A stretch of DNA of 64,000 bases, from assembly GCF_030811455.1 (NCBI RefSeq), contig NZ_JAUSQU010000001.1, positions 3,906,001 through 3,970,000 on the forward strand, in the 5' to 3' direction. This document shows, in pieces, positions 52,006 to 61,825 of the stretch (its first letter is position 1; every line of letters begins with the position of its first letter). The notes under the pieces are model-generated. The model worked only from the letters and a program-made list of their open reading frames with translations, ran no database searches and was not told the origin of the DNA. The position numbers and the translations under genes were made by a program. Origin of the DNA: Streptosporangium lutulentum (GTDB lineage: Bacteria > Actinomycetota > Actinomycetes > Streptosporangiales > Streptosporangiaceae).

Positions 52006-53208
52006 GTGAACCAGCCGACGCCGGGCACCCCGAGCCTGCTGCGCGCGATCAACGATCGCGCCGCCCTGCGGGCTCTCCTGGAACGCGGGCCGCTCACCCG
52101 CCCGGAGATCGGCGCGCTGACCGGCCTGTCCAAGCCCACGGCCTCGCAGCTGCTCGTCCGGCTCCAGGAGGCGGGGCTGGTCGTGCTGAACGGCATCCGC
52201 GAGGGGCTGCCCGGCCGCACGGCGGAGGTCTACCGGCTCAACCCGGACGCCGCGCACGTCGCCGCGCTCGACGTCACCCCCGCGCACATCGACGTCAGGG
52301 TCGCCGACCTCACCGGCACGACGATCGGCGAGCACCGGCTGCCCACCCCGGGTCGCGCCGGCGGCGAGGTGGTGGACAGGATCCGCGCCGCGCTGGAGGG
52401 GGCGAACGCCACCGCCAGGCTGCGGCGCGCCGTCATCGGCGTGCAGGGCGCGCTCGACCCCGGCACCGGCCGCCTGGGCTACGCCACCAGCAAGGACATG
52501 CCGGGCTGGCACATCCCGGACCTGGTTCCCACCCTCCGCGAGGGCCTCGGCATCCAGATCTCCGTCGAGAACAACGTCAACCTCGTCGCCCAGGCCGAGC
52601 AGGCGCACGGCGTGGGCCGCGGCCACCAGGACTTCGTACTGCTCTGGGCCGACGAGGGCCTCGGCTCCGCGCTGGTGATCGGCGGCCGATTACACCGGGG
52701 CGCCACCGGCGGCGCCGGCGAGGTCGGCTACATGCCCGCCCCCGGAGCCCCGACGGCCAGGGAGACCGGGCGCTACGCCAACCACGGCTACCAGGCCCTC
52801 ACCGGCGGCCCCGCCGTACTGAAGATCCTGAGGTCGTACGGCCTGCGCGGCGCCACCTCCGCGCAGGCCGTGCGGAACGCCGTCCAGGCCGCCGGGGCCA
52901 CCGGGTCCGCGGGCAGGCGCGCGGACGACGCGCGCGCCGGGCTTCGCGACATCGCCGCCCGGCTGGCCGTCGGGCTGGCCTCGATCACCTCGGTCGTCGA
53001 CCCCGAGCTCATCGTGCTGACCGGCGGGACCCTGCTCGCCGGCGGTGACACCCTGCGCGAGCTCGTCGAACACGAGCTGCACGCGCTGACCATCCCCCGG
53101 CCGCCGCTCCTGCTGTCAACCGTGGAGGGCAACCCCGTCCTCGCCGGCGCACTCGACCTCGCTCTCAGGGCCACCCGCGACGAGGTCTTCGGCTCCACCG
53201 TTTCCTAG
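52006..53208 (+). CDS. ROK-family transcriptional regulator (NagC/XylR-like)
   Basis: A 400-residue protein. The N-terminal winged helix (ALRALLERGPLTRPEIGALT, then GLSKPTASQLLVRLQEAGLV) joins a ROK sugar-kinase fold: RAVIGVQGALDPGTGRLGYA, ISVENNVNLVAQAEQAHG and a GGAGEVGYMPAPGAP region. The zinc cysteines expected after GEVGHM are not present. GTG 52006 has GGAG at 6-bp spacing; GTG 51988 is an alternative. It probably regulates the downstream GH4-kinase genes through the palindrome. Confidence 0.92.
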   Translation: MNQPTPGTPSLLRAINDRAALRALLERGPLTRPEIGALTGLSKPTASQLLVRLQEAGLVVLNGIREGLPGRTAEVYRLNPDAAHVAALDVTPAHIDVRVADLTGTTIGEHRLPTPGRAGGEVVDRIRAALEGANATARLRRAVIGVQGALDPGTGRLGYATSKDMPGWHIPDLVPTLREGLGIQISVENNVNLVAQAEQAHGVGRGHQDFVLLWADEGLGSALVIGGRLHRGATGGAGEVGYMPAPGAPTARETGRYANHGYQALTGGPAVLKILRSYGLRGATSAQAVRNAVQAAGATGSAGRRADDARAGLRDIAARLAVGLASITSVVDPELIVLTGGTLLAGGDTLRELVEHELHALTIPRPPLLLSTVEGNPVLAGALDLALRATRDEVFGSTVS

Positions 53209-53325
53209 CGCGCGGTGGAACCCCACCATGGCGGCGGCCCCGCTCGTCACGGCTCCCGTGATCATTGTGTTCCTCTTCGCCCATAGAGTCCTCATCGAGG
53301 GCGTAACGCTGACAGGAGTAAAAGG

Positions 53326-54585
53326 GTGAAAATCGCCGTTGTCGGGGGCGGCTCGACATACACGCCGGAGCTGATCGACGGATTCGCACGGTTGCGCGAC
53401 GAGCTTCCCCTCACCGAGATCGCACTGGTCGATCCGGACGTCCACCGGCTGGATCTGGTCTCGGGGATGGCCAGCCGGATGCTGGCCCACGCCGGGCACC
53501 CGGCCACGGTCCTCGCGACCACCTCCGTCGAGGAGGGCGTCGCCGGGGCGCAGGCGGTCATGCTGCAGTTGCGCATCGGCGGCCAGGCGGCGCGCGACGT
53601 GGACGAGACGCTGCCCCTGGAGTGCGGCTGCGTCGGCCAGGAGACGACCGGCGCGGGCGGGCTGGCCAAGGCGCTGCGCACGGTCCCGGTGGTGCTGGAC
53701 ATCGCCGAGAAGATCCGCACGCACGCGCCCGACGCCTGGATCATCGACTTCACCAACCCGGTGGGCATCGTCACCCGGGCGCTGCTGGAGGCGGGCCACT
53801 GGGCCATCGGCCTGTGCAACGTGGCCATCGGCTTCCAGCGCCGCTTCGCCGCGAACCTGGGCGTCGCCCCCGACCGGATCTCCCTGGGTCACGTCGGCCT
53901 GAACCACCTGACCTGGGAGCGCTCCGTGCTCCTGGACGGGGTGGACGTGCTCCCGCGGCTGCTGGACGGCCACGCCGAGGAGATCGCCCGGAACATCGGC
54001 CTGACCGCCGGACTGGTCCGCCGCCTCGGTGTGGTCCCCTCCTACTACCTGCGCTACTTCTACGAGCACGACCTCGTGGTGGAGGAGCAGAGGAGCAAGC
54101 CGTCCCGCGCCGCCGAGGTCGCGGCCATGGAGACCACGCTGCTCGAGATGTACGCCGACCCGTCGGTGAACACCAAGCCCGAACTGCTGGGCAAGCGCGG
54201 CGGGGCCTTCTACTCCGAGGCCGCGGTGGCGCTGATCGCCTCGCTGCTCGGCGACCGCGGCGACACCCAGGTGGTCAACCTGCGCAACGACGGCACCCTG
54301 CCGTTCCTGGCCGACGAGGCGGTCATCGAGGTTCCCGCCACGATCACCGCCACGGGCGCGACGGCGCTGCCCGTGGAGGAGGTCCAGCCGCTCTTCGCCG
54401 GTCTCATCGCCCACGTCACCGCCTACGAGACGCTCGCCCTGGAGGCCGCGCTGCACGGCGGCGGGGAGCGCGTCGCGGACGCGCTGCTGGCCCACCCGCT
54501 GATCGGCCAGGCCTCGCTGTCGGACGACCTGGCCCGGCGGCTCATCGACGCCAACCGCCGGTTCCTGCCCTGGGCGAACGGGTGA
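53326..54585 (+). CDS. GH4-family 6-phospho-beta-glucosidase
   Basis: A 419-residue NAD- and Mn-dependent glycosidase. MKIAVVGGGSTYTPELIDGF binds NAD. QLRIGGQAARDVDETLPLEC, TTGAGGLAKALRTVP, WIIDFTNPVGIVTRALL, GLCNVAIGFQRRF (metal Cys) and LNHLTWERSV (metal His) are diagnostic of the 6-phospho-beta-glucosidase branch. AGGAG precedes the start. It would cleave phosphorylated disaccharides imported by a PTS; the only PTS in the window is the polyol-type one, so another transporter is likely. Confidence 0.93.
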   Translation: MKIAVVGGGSTYTPELIDGFARLRDELPLTEIALVDPDVHRLDLVSGMASRMLAHAGHPATVLATTSVEEGVAGAQAVMLQLRIGGQAARDVDETLPLECGCVGQETTGAGGLAKALRTVPVVLDIAEKIRTHAPDAWIIDFTNPVGIVTRALLEAGHWAIGLCNVAIGFQRRFAANLGVAPDRISLGHVGLNHLTWERSVLLDGVDVLPRLLDGHAEEIARNIGLTAGLVRRLGVVPSYYLRYFYEHDLVVEEQRSKPSRAAEVAAMETTLLEMYADPSVNTKPELLGKRGGAFYSEAAVALIASLLGDRGDTQVVNLRNDGTLPFLADEAVIEVPATITATGATALPVEEVQPLFAGLIAHVTAYETLALEAALHGGGERVADALLAHPLIGQASLSDDLARRLIDANRRFLPWANG

Positions 54586-55550
54586 GGACCGTGCTGGCCG
54601 TCGACGGCGGCAACAGCAAGACAGACGTCGCCCTGGTCGGCGAGGACGGCTCCGTCCTCGCCGAGGGCCGCGGCGCCGCCTTCGAACCGCAGAGCGTGGG
54701 GGTGGGCGTCGCGGTCGACGTGATCGGCGAGGTCGTGCGACGGCTCGGCCCGGACCCGACGCCCCCGTTCGCCGACCACGTGGCCGCCTACCTGGCGGGC
54801 GCCGACCTGCCGGTCGAGGAGGAGGCCATCCACGACGAGATCTCCGCCCGGGAGTACGGCAGGAACGTGGTGGTCGGCAACGACACCTTCGCGCTGCTGC
54901 GCGCCGGGGCCTCCGGGCCCGCGGGTGTGGCCGTCGTGTGCGGCGCGGGCATCAACGCCGTCGGGGTCTCCCCCACCGGCGAGGTGGCCAGATACCCGGC
55001 CCTGGGAAGGCTCACCGGCGACTGGGGCGGCGGCATGGGACTCGGTGAGGAGACCCTCTGGCACGCCGTACGGGCCGAGGACGGGCGGGGTCCGGCCACC
55101 GCACTGGACCGCGCCGTCCGCGAGCACTTCGGCACCCGCACCGTCGAGGACGTCGCCCTGGGCGTTCACTTCGGCGACCTGCCCGCCTTCAGGCTGCACG
55201 AGCTGGTGCCGGCGCTGATGGCCGTCGCCGCGACCGGCGACGCGGTGGCCCGCTCGATCCTGGTACGGATGGCCGACGAGGTCACCGTGATGGCGGTGGT
55301 CGCGCTGCGCCGTCTGAACCTGCTCGACACCCCGATGGAGGTGGTCCTGGGCGGCGGCGTGCTGACCGCCCGCGACCCGCTGCTGAGCGAGCTGATCGAG
55401 CGGCGCTTCGCCGAACAGGCCCCCCAGGCCAAGCTGATCGTCGCCGACGCCCCGCCCATCATGGGCGCCGCGCTGCTCGGCTTGGACGCCCTCGGCGCCA
55501 CCGAGGAGGCCAAGGCCCGCCTGCGCGCCTACTTCCACACCCCGACGTGA
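54582..55550 (+). CDS. BadF/BadG-type N-acetylglucosamine kinase-like sugar kinase
   Basis: A 322-residue ASKHA kinase. VLAVDGGNSKTDVALVGEDG is the phosphate-1 motif; VVVGNDTFALLRAG, GVAVVCGAGINAVG and GRLTGDWGGGMGLG bind sugar and nucleotide; VVLGGGVLTARDPLL is the adenosine motif. Members phosphorylate GlcNAc or glucosamine. GTG start overlaps the GH4 stop (GTGA). With GH4 it suggests processing of an (amino)sugar disaccharide. Confidence 0.9.
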   Translation: MRTVLAVDGGNSKTDVALVGEDGSVLAEGRGAAFEPQSVGVGVAVDVIGEVVRRLGPDPTPPFADHVAAYLAGADLPVEEEAIHDEISAREYGRNVVVGNDTFALLRAGASGPAGVAVVCGAGINAVGVSPTGEVARYPALGRLTGDWGGGMGLGEETLWHAVRAEDGRGPATALDRAVREHFGTRTVEDVALGVHFGDLPAFRLHELVPALMAVAATGDAVARSILVRMADEVTVMAVVALRRLNLLDTPMEVVLGGGVLTARDPLLSELIERRFAEQAPQAKLIVADAPPIMGAALLGLDALGATEEAKARLRAYFHTPT

Positions 55551-55735
55551 CGCCCGTGGGGCTCGTGCCGGGGTACGAGCCCCCACGCCGTGACGCGGGC
55601 CGCGTCACGGACCCGCCCTCCGGATCCGGCCCCGGACGCGGGTGTTCGGCGGACCGGCCTCGGGGAGCGCGGGAACACGTCGGGCGGAGCCGTGATCTTG
55701 ACCTCAAGCCCGGTTGAGGTTCGAGGATCTCCACC

Positions 55736-56602
55736 ATGACGGAAACCACAAGACCGGCGCACCGGGTGTCGGTGATCGGCACAGGGGCCATCGGCGGTGC
55801 GGTGGCCCGCCGGCTGCTCGCCGCCGGACACGAGGTGACGGTGTGGAACCGCACCGCGAGCCGTTCGGCCGGGTTGGTGGAGGCGGGCGCGCTGCCGGCG
55901 GGATCCCCCGGGGAGGCGGCGTCCTCCGCCACCCTGATCCTCCTCACCCTCACCGACTACGCGGCGGTGCTGCGGTGCCTCGCCGAGCCGGACGCGGACC
56001 TGTCCGGGCGAACGATCGTCGTGATGTGCACCGGAACCGCAGGCGACGCGCGGCAGGCCGCCCGGCGGGTCGCGGCCCTGGGGGCGGATTACCTCGACGC
56101 GGGCGTCCAGGCCTCACCTGAGACGATCGGCACCGACGCGGCGACCATCCTGTACAGCGGCTCGCGGCCCGCGTTCGAGCGGCATCTCACGACTCTCGGG
56201 GCGCTGAGCAGGCCACACTTCGTCGGAGACACACCGGAGGCGGCCGCGATCTGGGATCTCGCCCTCTTCGGCGTCTGGTACGACGCCCAGCTCGGCCTGC
56301 TGCGAGCCCTCGACACGGTACGGGAGGCCGGCATCGACCTCACCGAGTTCTCCCACACGGCGGCCGTTCAACTCGGTCACGTGGTCACGGCGGTTCCCGC
56401 CACCGTCTCCGAACTGCTGCGGGCCGACTACCCCGCGGGCCCCGCCGACCTCACCGGGCACCTCACGGTCGTACGCCACCTCATCGGGCTTCGGTCCGAC
56501 CGGCGTCTGGGCGACGGCGGGCTGCCGGCCGCGGCGGCCAGGATCGAAGAGCTCATCGCGGACCGTCGCGGAGGTGAGGGGTTGACCGCGACGATCGGGT
56601 AG
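55736..56602 (+). CDS. NAD(P)-binding beta-hydroxyacid dehydrogenase/imine reductase-like
   Basis: A 288-residue protein. VSVIGTGAIGGAVARRLLAAG binds NADP; WNRTASRSAGLVEAG follows. The typical catalytic Lys helix of hydroxyisobutyrate dehydrogenase is replaced by WDLALFGVWYDAQLGLLRAL, as in imine reductases with a Tyr/Asp. It stands alone after the kinase gene. Reaction not certain: beta-hydroxyacid oxidation or imine reduction. Confidence 0.82.
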   Translation: MTETTRPAHRVSVIGTGAIGGAVARRLLAAGHEVTVWNRTASRSAGLVEAGALPAGSPGEAASSATLILLTLTDYAAVLRCLAEPDADLSGRTIVVMCTGTAGDARQAARRVAALGADYLDAGVQASPETIGTDAATILYSGSRPAFERHLTTLGALSRPHFVGDTPEAAAIWDLALFGVWYDAQLGLLRALDTVREAGIDLTEFSHTAAVQLGHVVTAVPATVSELLRADYPAGPADLTGHLTVVRHLIGLRSDRRLGDGGLPAAAARIEELIADRRGGEGLTATIG

Positions 56603-56766
56603 CGCTCCGTTCACCGGCCCGTCGTCCCCTCCGGGCTCACGCGGCCCGCCGGTTTCTCACCAGGACCACCTCCGGCCGGCCCGCGATCGGCTCCATCGCG
56701 TTCGGGTGATCCCGGTGGTCGGAACGTGTGATCGTCCGGTGACCCGTTTCTGGCAGCCTCCTTTGC

Positions 56767-57171
56767 ATGAACGCGCATCCGCAGCCGGAAATCATCACGC
56801 ACGACCCCGCGACCGGGGTGTACGCCACCACCGATGACTACGTACACGCGGTGGAGGTACGAAACGCGCAGCGACTGCTGTTCGTCTCCGGGACCATGGG
56901 CCTGGACGCGTCGGGGGCGGCCGGGGCCACGCTCGACGAACAGCTCTCCCTCATCTGGTCCAACCTGCGGGCGATCCTGGCGTCGGCGGACATGACCGTC
57001 GACAACATCGTCCGCCTCACCGGTTATCTACGTGACGTGTCGTACGCGGAGGCGAACGCCGCGGCCAGGGTGGCGGCGCTCGGCGGCCGTACGATCCCCA
57101 CCACCGCGATCGTCGTGCAGACGCTCGCCAGTGACTGGCTCGTGGAGTTGGAGATCATCGCCGCGGGATGA
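56767..57171 (+). CDS. RidA/YjgF-family protein
   Basis: A 134-residue RidA protein. RLLFVSGTMGLDASGAAGAT, SLIWSNLRAILASADMTVDN and IVRLTGYLRDVSYAEAN are the family pattern. The usual catalytic Arg in the C-terminal P-x-R-x motif is not seen (PTTAIVVQTLASDW), so it may belong to a non-RidA subgroup. ATG 56767 start. Confidence 0.88.
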   Translation: MNAHPQPEIITHDPATGVYATTDDYVHAVEVRNAQRLLFVSGTMGLDASGAAGATLDEQLSLIWSNLRAILASADMTVDNIVRLTGYLRDVSYAEANAAARVAALGGRTIPTTAIVVQTLASDWLVELEIIAAG

Positions 57172-57373
57172 GCACGGGTGGGCCGCGCCGGATGTTCCAC
57201 CCGCCGACGGAACCGTCCGGAGGCCGCCAGGCACCTCAACCCCGCCGGCGTCACGGTCATCCGCACCGCGGAACCGACGGCAAGCCCCGGCGAAGGAGGG
57301 ACACGGCGGTCGATCGCCCCGGCCGCCTGCGGCAAGCACCGAGGTCCGCGATCGTCACGGCCTCACCACAGTC

Positions 57374-58075
57374 CTACAGTTCCCGCAGCCGACGCGGAAG
57401 GTCGAACACCGACGCGAGCCGACGGGTTTCCGGAACCGCGACGCGGTGGTGCGGATCGATGAGGAACGCCGTCATGCCCGCGCGTTCCGGCCCCTCGTAG
57501 TCGGGGACGTGGGTATCGCCCACGAAGACGGCCGACGACGCCTGAACGCCCAGCGCGTCGAGTGCGGCAGCGTAGATCTTGGGATGGGGCTTCCGCCATC
57601 CGACCTCGACCGAGGTGATGACGGCGTCGAACGACGACAGCACCCCCATCGTCTCCAGGTGATCGGGAACGAGCGTCGGCTGGTGGGTGTTGGTCACCAC
57701 CGCGAGGCGATACTCCGCCGACAACTCCTCGATCAGGTCCGCGAGCCCCGGGAGATACCGGACGCCGGTGTTCCACTCGCGGATGTACCGAGAGACGAAC
57801 TCCTCGACCTCGGCCGGGGCCGGCCTGCGGGCCAGGGATTCGGCGAGGAACACCGTACCGGCCTCGGCCATCGAGAACTCACGGTCGTCTCGATCGCTCA
57901 TGCGGTCGAACTCGGCCAAGGCACGCGACCAGGCGTCGAGGAACTCTTGGTAGGTCAGGGACGCGCCGAGCCGCCGCAGCAGCTCATGGGACGACTCATA
58001 GCCTTGTTCGGTACGGCTGGCGGAGTAGTCGACGAGGGTGCCGAAGAAGTCAAGGAAGATGTGGGTCCGGGCCAT
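57374..58075 (-). CDS. HAD-family hydrolase
   Basis: A 233-residue HAD. Motif I is FLDFFGTLVDYSASR (the catalytic Asp is followed by FFGT), motif II VVTNTHQP (Thr), motif III Lys in GWRKPHPKIY and motif IV VGDTHVPDYEG. The cap is C1-type helical. It lies before a second HAD gene on the same strand. Confidence 0.9.
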   Translation of the reverse strand: MARTHIFLDFFGTLVDYSASRTEQGYESSHELLRRLGASLTYQEFLDAWSRALAEFDRMSDRDDREFSMAEAGTVFLAESLARRPAPAEVEEFVSRYIREWNTGVRYLPGLADLIEELSAEYRLAVVTNTHQPTLVPDHLETMGVLSSFDAVITSVEVGWRKPHPKIYAAALDALGVQASSAVFVGDTHVPDYEGPERAGMTAFLIDPHHRVAVPETRRLASVFDLPRRLREL

Positions 58076-58129
58076 GTGGGTATCCTGCCGGACCCCGCCC
58101 TCGGCAGGAGCGTGCGGGGCATTCGTTCC

Positions 58130-58738
58130 TCACCGCGCCAGTGGGTGAATCACGTGCGCCAGGTCCGCTCTCTCTCGGTAGACGATCCCGCTCATACCCA
58201 TGGCTCGGGCGGCCTCGACGTTGGTCGGGCTGTCGTCGACGAACAGACACCGCTCCGCTGGGATGCCCGCCCGCTCGGCCGCGATCTCGTAGATTCGCGC
58301 GTCGGGCTTGGCCACTCCGACCCTGGCGCTGTTGACCACGGCATCGACCGCGTCGGCGAGCCCCAGGGCGAGCAGGTCACTCTCCAGGCGGGTGGTGCCG
58401 TTGGTGACCAGCACCACCGGCAGGCGACGCCGGGCGACAGCCAGCAGCTCCAGTACTTCATGGTCGATGCGGTGCGGTGCGTCGACAAAGGCGGTCGCCA
58501 GCTCGCGTGCGGCCGAAGGCGGTGTGCCCTGCCGCTCCAGCGTCGCCGCGATCCGCGTCTGCCACTGCTCATCACTGATCACGCCGGTGACGGCCTGCGT
58601 CAAGAGTGGCGGCGCGAACGCGATCCGGGTGACGGTCCCCTCCGCCAGGCCGTGGACGCGCTCCACGTCGGCGAGTCCGTCCGGCTGATAAAGACGGATC
58701 ACTCCGTCCAGATCACAAAGCAGGGCATCGAACGACAC
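58130..58738 (-). CDS. HAD-family hydrolase (haloacid dehalogenase-like)
   Basis: A 202-residue HAD. DALLCDLDGVIRLYQPDGLA is motif I, VVLVTNGTTRLES motif II, GVAKPDARIYEIA motif III and CLFVDDSPTNVEAARAMGM motif IV. It precedes the HAD at 57374 by 54 bp, probably one transcript. Substrate unknown. Confidence 0.9.
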   Translation of the reverse strand: MSFDALLCDLDGVIRLYQPDGLADVERVHGLAEGTVTRIAFAPPLLTQAVTGVISDEQWQTRIAATLERQGTPPSAARELATAFVDAPHRIDHEVLELLAVARRRLPVVLVTNGTTRLESDLLALGLADAVDAVVNSARVGVAKPDARIYEIAAERAGIPAERCLFVDDSPTNVEAARAMGMSGIVYRERADLAHVIHPLAR

Positions 58739-58879
58739 CCCGGCAGGCTACATCGCCGGTGCGTATGCCGCATCGCCATTCACACCAGTCGGCATCCCCC
58801 TGAAGCCGTATCGGGTGAGCGGCGTCGGACAGCAGGCTCCAGAAGCAACCCATCGCCACTCCCTGATCCGGGATCCGTT

Positions 58880-59713
58880 TTATGGGTCTTGGTGTCTCTT
58901 GCGAGGGGCGCCGCCGGGTACGGGCTGCCCGAGTTCGGCGAGGGCGGAAGCGGTCGTCGCGTCGGCCGGCAGGAAGGCCTCCATCCGCAGCTCGGCGACG
59001 GTGACGTCGACCGCGGTCCCGAAGTGGGTCAGCGTGGTCAGGAGCCGAAGCTCGCCGTCGCCGAAGCGAAGCCGCAGCGGGACCGCGAAGCCGAGGTGAT
59101 CGGGTCCCGGTTGCCGGGGGCGGTCGGGTACCAGTCTCATGAGGTCGTTGACCAGTGTCTCAAGCCGGTCATCGGGATTGCGGGCCGCCTCCTGCCGGAT
59201 GTGGTCGATCACGTGCCAGGCCCATACGTCCAGATTGATGATCCGCGGCGCCATTCCTTGGGGATCCAGCAACAAGCGGGGGATATTGACCGGCGGCGCG
59301 AGCAGATGAGACGCCACGCCCTCGGTCAGCATCCAGAACGCGTCGTTGGCCGAGACGAGATCGCCGTGCCGATCGACGATCACCGCGGGATACGGATGGT
59401 GCCCTCGCAAGACGCCCTCCAGCGCGGTGCGGACCGGCTCCAGCTCGGGGGCGTCGAGCCGGGCTTCCGGGTAGGCGGGGGCATAGCCCGCCGCCAGCAG
59501 CAGCACGTTCCGTTCGCGAAGCGGCATCTCCAGTGACTCGGCGAGCCGTATGACCATGGTCCTGCCGGGAGTCGACCGCCCGCTCTCGATGAAGCTCACA
59601 TGCCGCTGTGTGGTTCCGGCACGCACAGCGAGGTCCAGTTGACTGACGCCGCGGCGTTCGCGCCACTCGCGCAGGGCGCCGGCGATTCCGCCGCGTTCCG
59701 AAGTGATGGTCAC
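58880..59713 (-). CDS. XRE-family regulator with MmyB-like ligand domain
   Basis: About 277 residues from GTG 59713. The HTH (LREWRERRGVSQLDLAVRAG, then TTQRHVSFIESGRSTPGR) is XRE type. The MmyB-like C-terminal domain starts HHPYPAVIVDRHGDLVSAND and ends near LRMEAFLPADATTASALAEL. It lies divergent from the NTF2/alcohol dehydrogenase pair, so it probably regulates them and itself. Confidence 0.9.
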   Translation of the reverse strand: MTITSERGGIAGALREWRERRGVSQLDLAVRAGTTQRHVSFIESGRSTPGRTMVIRLAESLEMPLRERNVLLLAAGYAPAYPEARLDAPELEPVRTALEGVLRGHHPYPAVIVDRHGDLVSANDAFWMLTEGVASHLLAPPVNIPRLLLDPQGMAPRIINLDVWAWHVIDHIRQEAARNPDDRLETLVNDLMRLVPDRPRQPGPDHLGFAVPLRLRFGDGELRLLTTLTHFGTAVDVTVAELRMEAFLPADATTASALAELGQPVPGGAPRKRHQDP

Positions 59714-59832
59714 CCGACCTTGTCTAACGCAGTGAACGGCATACGGCCATTCCCTCCAGGGAATTGCCGGGCCTCGGCCCCACTGGCCAGGATCGGCGGC
59801 GTTCACGAACACATCACGACGAGGGAAAAGCT

Positions 59833-60246
59833 GTGATCGATATCAAGGAACTGGTCGACCGCTACGTGGCGGTCTGGAACGAGCCGGACGCCGAACTGCG
59901 CCGTAAGGCGGTCGCCGCGCTGTGGACCGAGGACGGTGTCCAGATACTCCAGCCACCGCGGGAGATCCGGGAAGCCGCCATCGCGCTGGGCCTCACCTCC
60001 ATCCTCGAAGCTCGCGGGCATGAGGCACTCGACGTCCGAGTGACCCGCTCGTATGAGAAGTTCGTCGCGCCCGGGGAGTTCGTCTTCAGACCGCGGGACA
60101 ACGCCGACCGCCTCGCCGACGTCGTCAAGTTCAACTGGGAAATGGTTCCCACGGGCGGTGGTGAGCCGGCAGGCGTCGGACTTGAGATTCTCGTCCTCGA
60201 CGAGGGCGGCCGGATCCGGACCGACTACCAGTTCATCGAAGGATGA
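59833..60246 (+). CDS. NTF2-like (SnoaL-type) protein
   Basis: A 137-residue cone-shaped NTF2-like fold: IDIKELVDRYVAVWNEPDAE, LWTEDGVQILQPPREI and a beta-rich C-terminus ending RTDYQFIEG. GTG 59833 follows GAGGGAAAA. Its stop overlaps the next gene's ATG (ATGA), so it is coupled to the alcohol dehydrogenase. Ligand unknown. Confidence 0.85.
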   Translation: MIDIKELVDRYVAVWNEPDAELRRKAVAALWTEDGVQILQPPREIREAAIALGLTSILEARGHEALDVRVTRSYEKFVAPGEFVFRPRDNADRLADVVKFNWEMVPTGGGEPAGVGLEILVLDEGGRIRTDYQFIEG

Positions 60247-61301
60247 ACGCTCAAACGGCACAAGGCCGTACGACCATGCGTTCCTACCGTTTGGAGAAGC
60301 TCGGCCACCTCGACGGGATCGTGCCGCGTGAAGAACCGATACCGACGCCTGAACCGACCGACATTCTTGTCCGCGTCCACGCGGTCTCGCTCAACCGGCG
60401 CGACGCGCTCATCCTCCACGAGCGGTACCCCCTGCCGTCGGCACCCGGCGTTGTCCCGATCAGCGATGGAGCCGGTGAGGTCGTCGCCGTCGGTAGGGAG
60501 GTGACCCGTTTCAAGGTGGGCGACCGGATCGTCAGCGGCTATTGGCCCCGATGGCACGACGGCAGGCTGAAGCCCGAGTTCCTCGACCAGTTCGGCTGCA
60601 CCTTGGACGGCATGCTGACCGAGTACGTGCTCCTCGATCAGCAGTGGGCGGTCCACGTGCCGGACCATCTGAGCTGGGAGGAGGCCGCGACCCTGCCCTG
60701 CGCCGGCGTGACCGCGTGGAACTCAATCGTCGGCGGCGAGCCTCTCCGCCCCGGACAGACCGTGCTCACCCTCGGCACCGGAAGCGTTTCTCTCTTTGCC
60801 CTCCAATTCGCGAAAATGCTGGGCTGCCGCGTCATCTCCACCACTTCCAGCGAGATCAAAGCCGGCAAGCTCAAAGAGCTCGGCGCAGACCACGTCATCA
60901 ATTACGTCGACACCCCCGAATGGGGGCAGGCGGTGCGCGAGCTCACCGAGGGGCGAGGGGCGGATCTCATCGTCGAGACCAACGGGCCCGCCACCATCGA
61001 GCAATCGGTCAGAGCCGCAGCCCTCTACGGGCAGATCGTGCTGCTCTCGGTATCCGACCCGACCGGCAGGCACAGGTCCCACATCGAGATCTCCGGTGAA
61101 GCCTACGGATCCGCCCTCGCGACCATCAGGCGGATCTTCGTCGGCAACCGCGCTGATCACGAGGCCATGAACCAGGCGATCACCGCACACCATCTGCGAC
61201 CGGTCATCGACCGCGTGTTCGGCTTCGCCGACACACACGACGCCTTCACCTACTACCTCGGCAGCGAGCCCTTCGGAAAGGTGATCATTCGAATCGACTG
61301 A
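60243..61301 (+). CDS. Zinc-free medium-chain dehydrogenase/quinone oxidoreductase-like
   Basis: About 352 residues. MRSYRLEKLGHLDGIVPREE starts the family part (ATG 60276); an upstream ATG 60243 is coupled to the NTF2 stop. The GroES-like domain lacks the zinc cysteines. The Rossmann part has LTLGTGSVSLFALQFAKMLG and VISTTSSEIKAGKLKELGAD. It likely reduces a carbonyl or enone with NADPH. Confidence 0.87.
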   Translation: MNAQTAQGRTTMRSYRLEKLGHLDGIVPREEPIPTPEPTDILVRVHAVSLNRRDALILHERYPLPSAPGVVPISDGAGEVVAVGREVTRFKVGDRIVSGYWPRWHDGRLKPEFLDQFGCTLDGMLTEYVLLDQQWAVHVPDHLSWEEAATLPCAGVTAWNSIVGGEPLRPGQTVLTLGTGSVSLFALQFAKMLGCRVISTTSSEIKAGKLKELGADHVINYVDTPEWGQAVRELTEGRGADLIVETNGPATIEQSVRAAALYGQIVLLSVSDPTGRHRSHIEISGEAYGSALATIRRIFVGNRADHEAMNQAITAHHLRPVIDRVFGFADTHDAFTYYLGSEPFGKVIIRID

Positions 61302-61540
61302 CAGGCGATGTCCTGCTCTCGTGGTTCGCCCGAGGATCCAGGAAAGGCCAGAAAAGCCGGCCCAGATCTGCTCATCCCACGCGAAACACAATGATCAGGC
61401 GTGTTTCCGGTGAGCCGGGGGTCGTTCCTCACCCCGGCTCACCGGGAAACTTGGTTAATCGCCATTCCGTTTGCACAGCGGGGCGATCAAGCTTCGCGAA
61501 CTCGTACGACGCCGCGCCTCTCCCCCGCTCGCGCATCCCG

Positions 61541-61820
61541 TGTGCCATCGACCCACTGTGGTCGTGTTTCTGACGAACCCACAGGTCGCCGACCTGATCG
61601 CGCTGCCAGACCCCGTTCGATGGCGCCGGGCCTTTGCGCCGCACTACGGCTCGGCGCCCGGATTCCGGATGCACTACGTCGACGAGGGTGCCGGTCCCGT
61701 CTTTCTGGGCCTGCACGGCGAGCCCACCTGGGGCTATCTGTTCCGCGATCTCGTCAGTCGTTTCTCCGCCACCCGTCGAATCGTGGTGCCATCACATGGG
61801 CTTCGGGATGAGCGAGACTC
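61541..61820 (+). pseudogene. Haloalkane dehalogenase-like fragment, frameshifted and truncated
   Basis: Frame 1 reads LIALPDPVRWRRAFAPHYGS, FRMHYVDEGAGPVFLGLHGE and PTWGYLFRDLVSRF, the N-terminus of a haloalkane-dehalogenase-type alpha/beta hydrolase. The continuation MGFGMSET (about 61793-61815) is in another frame after a 2-nt loss in the PSH region. The nucleophile and the rest are missing, replaced by the SnoaL gene. Confidence 0.65.
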
Positions 61821-61825
61821 ACAAC

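Noticed and set aside
57032-59536. Very long plus-strand frame over the HAD and XRE genes
   Set aside because: Antisense shadow; HAD motifs I-IV and the XRE HTH are on the minus strand.
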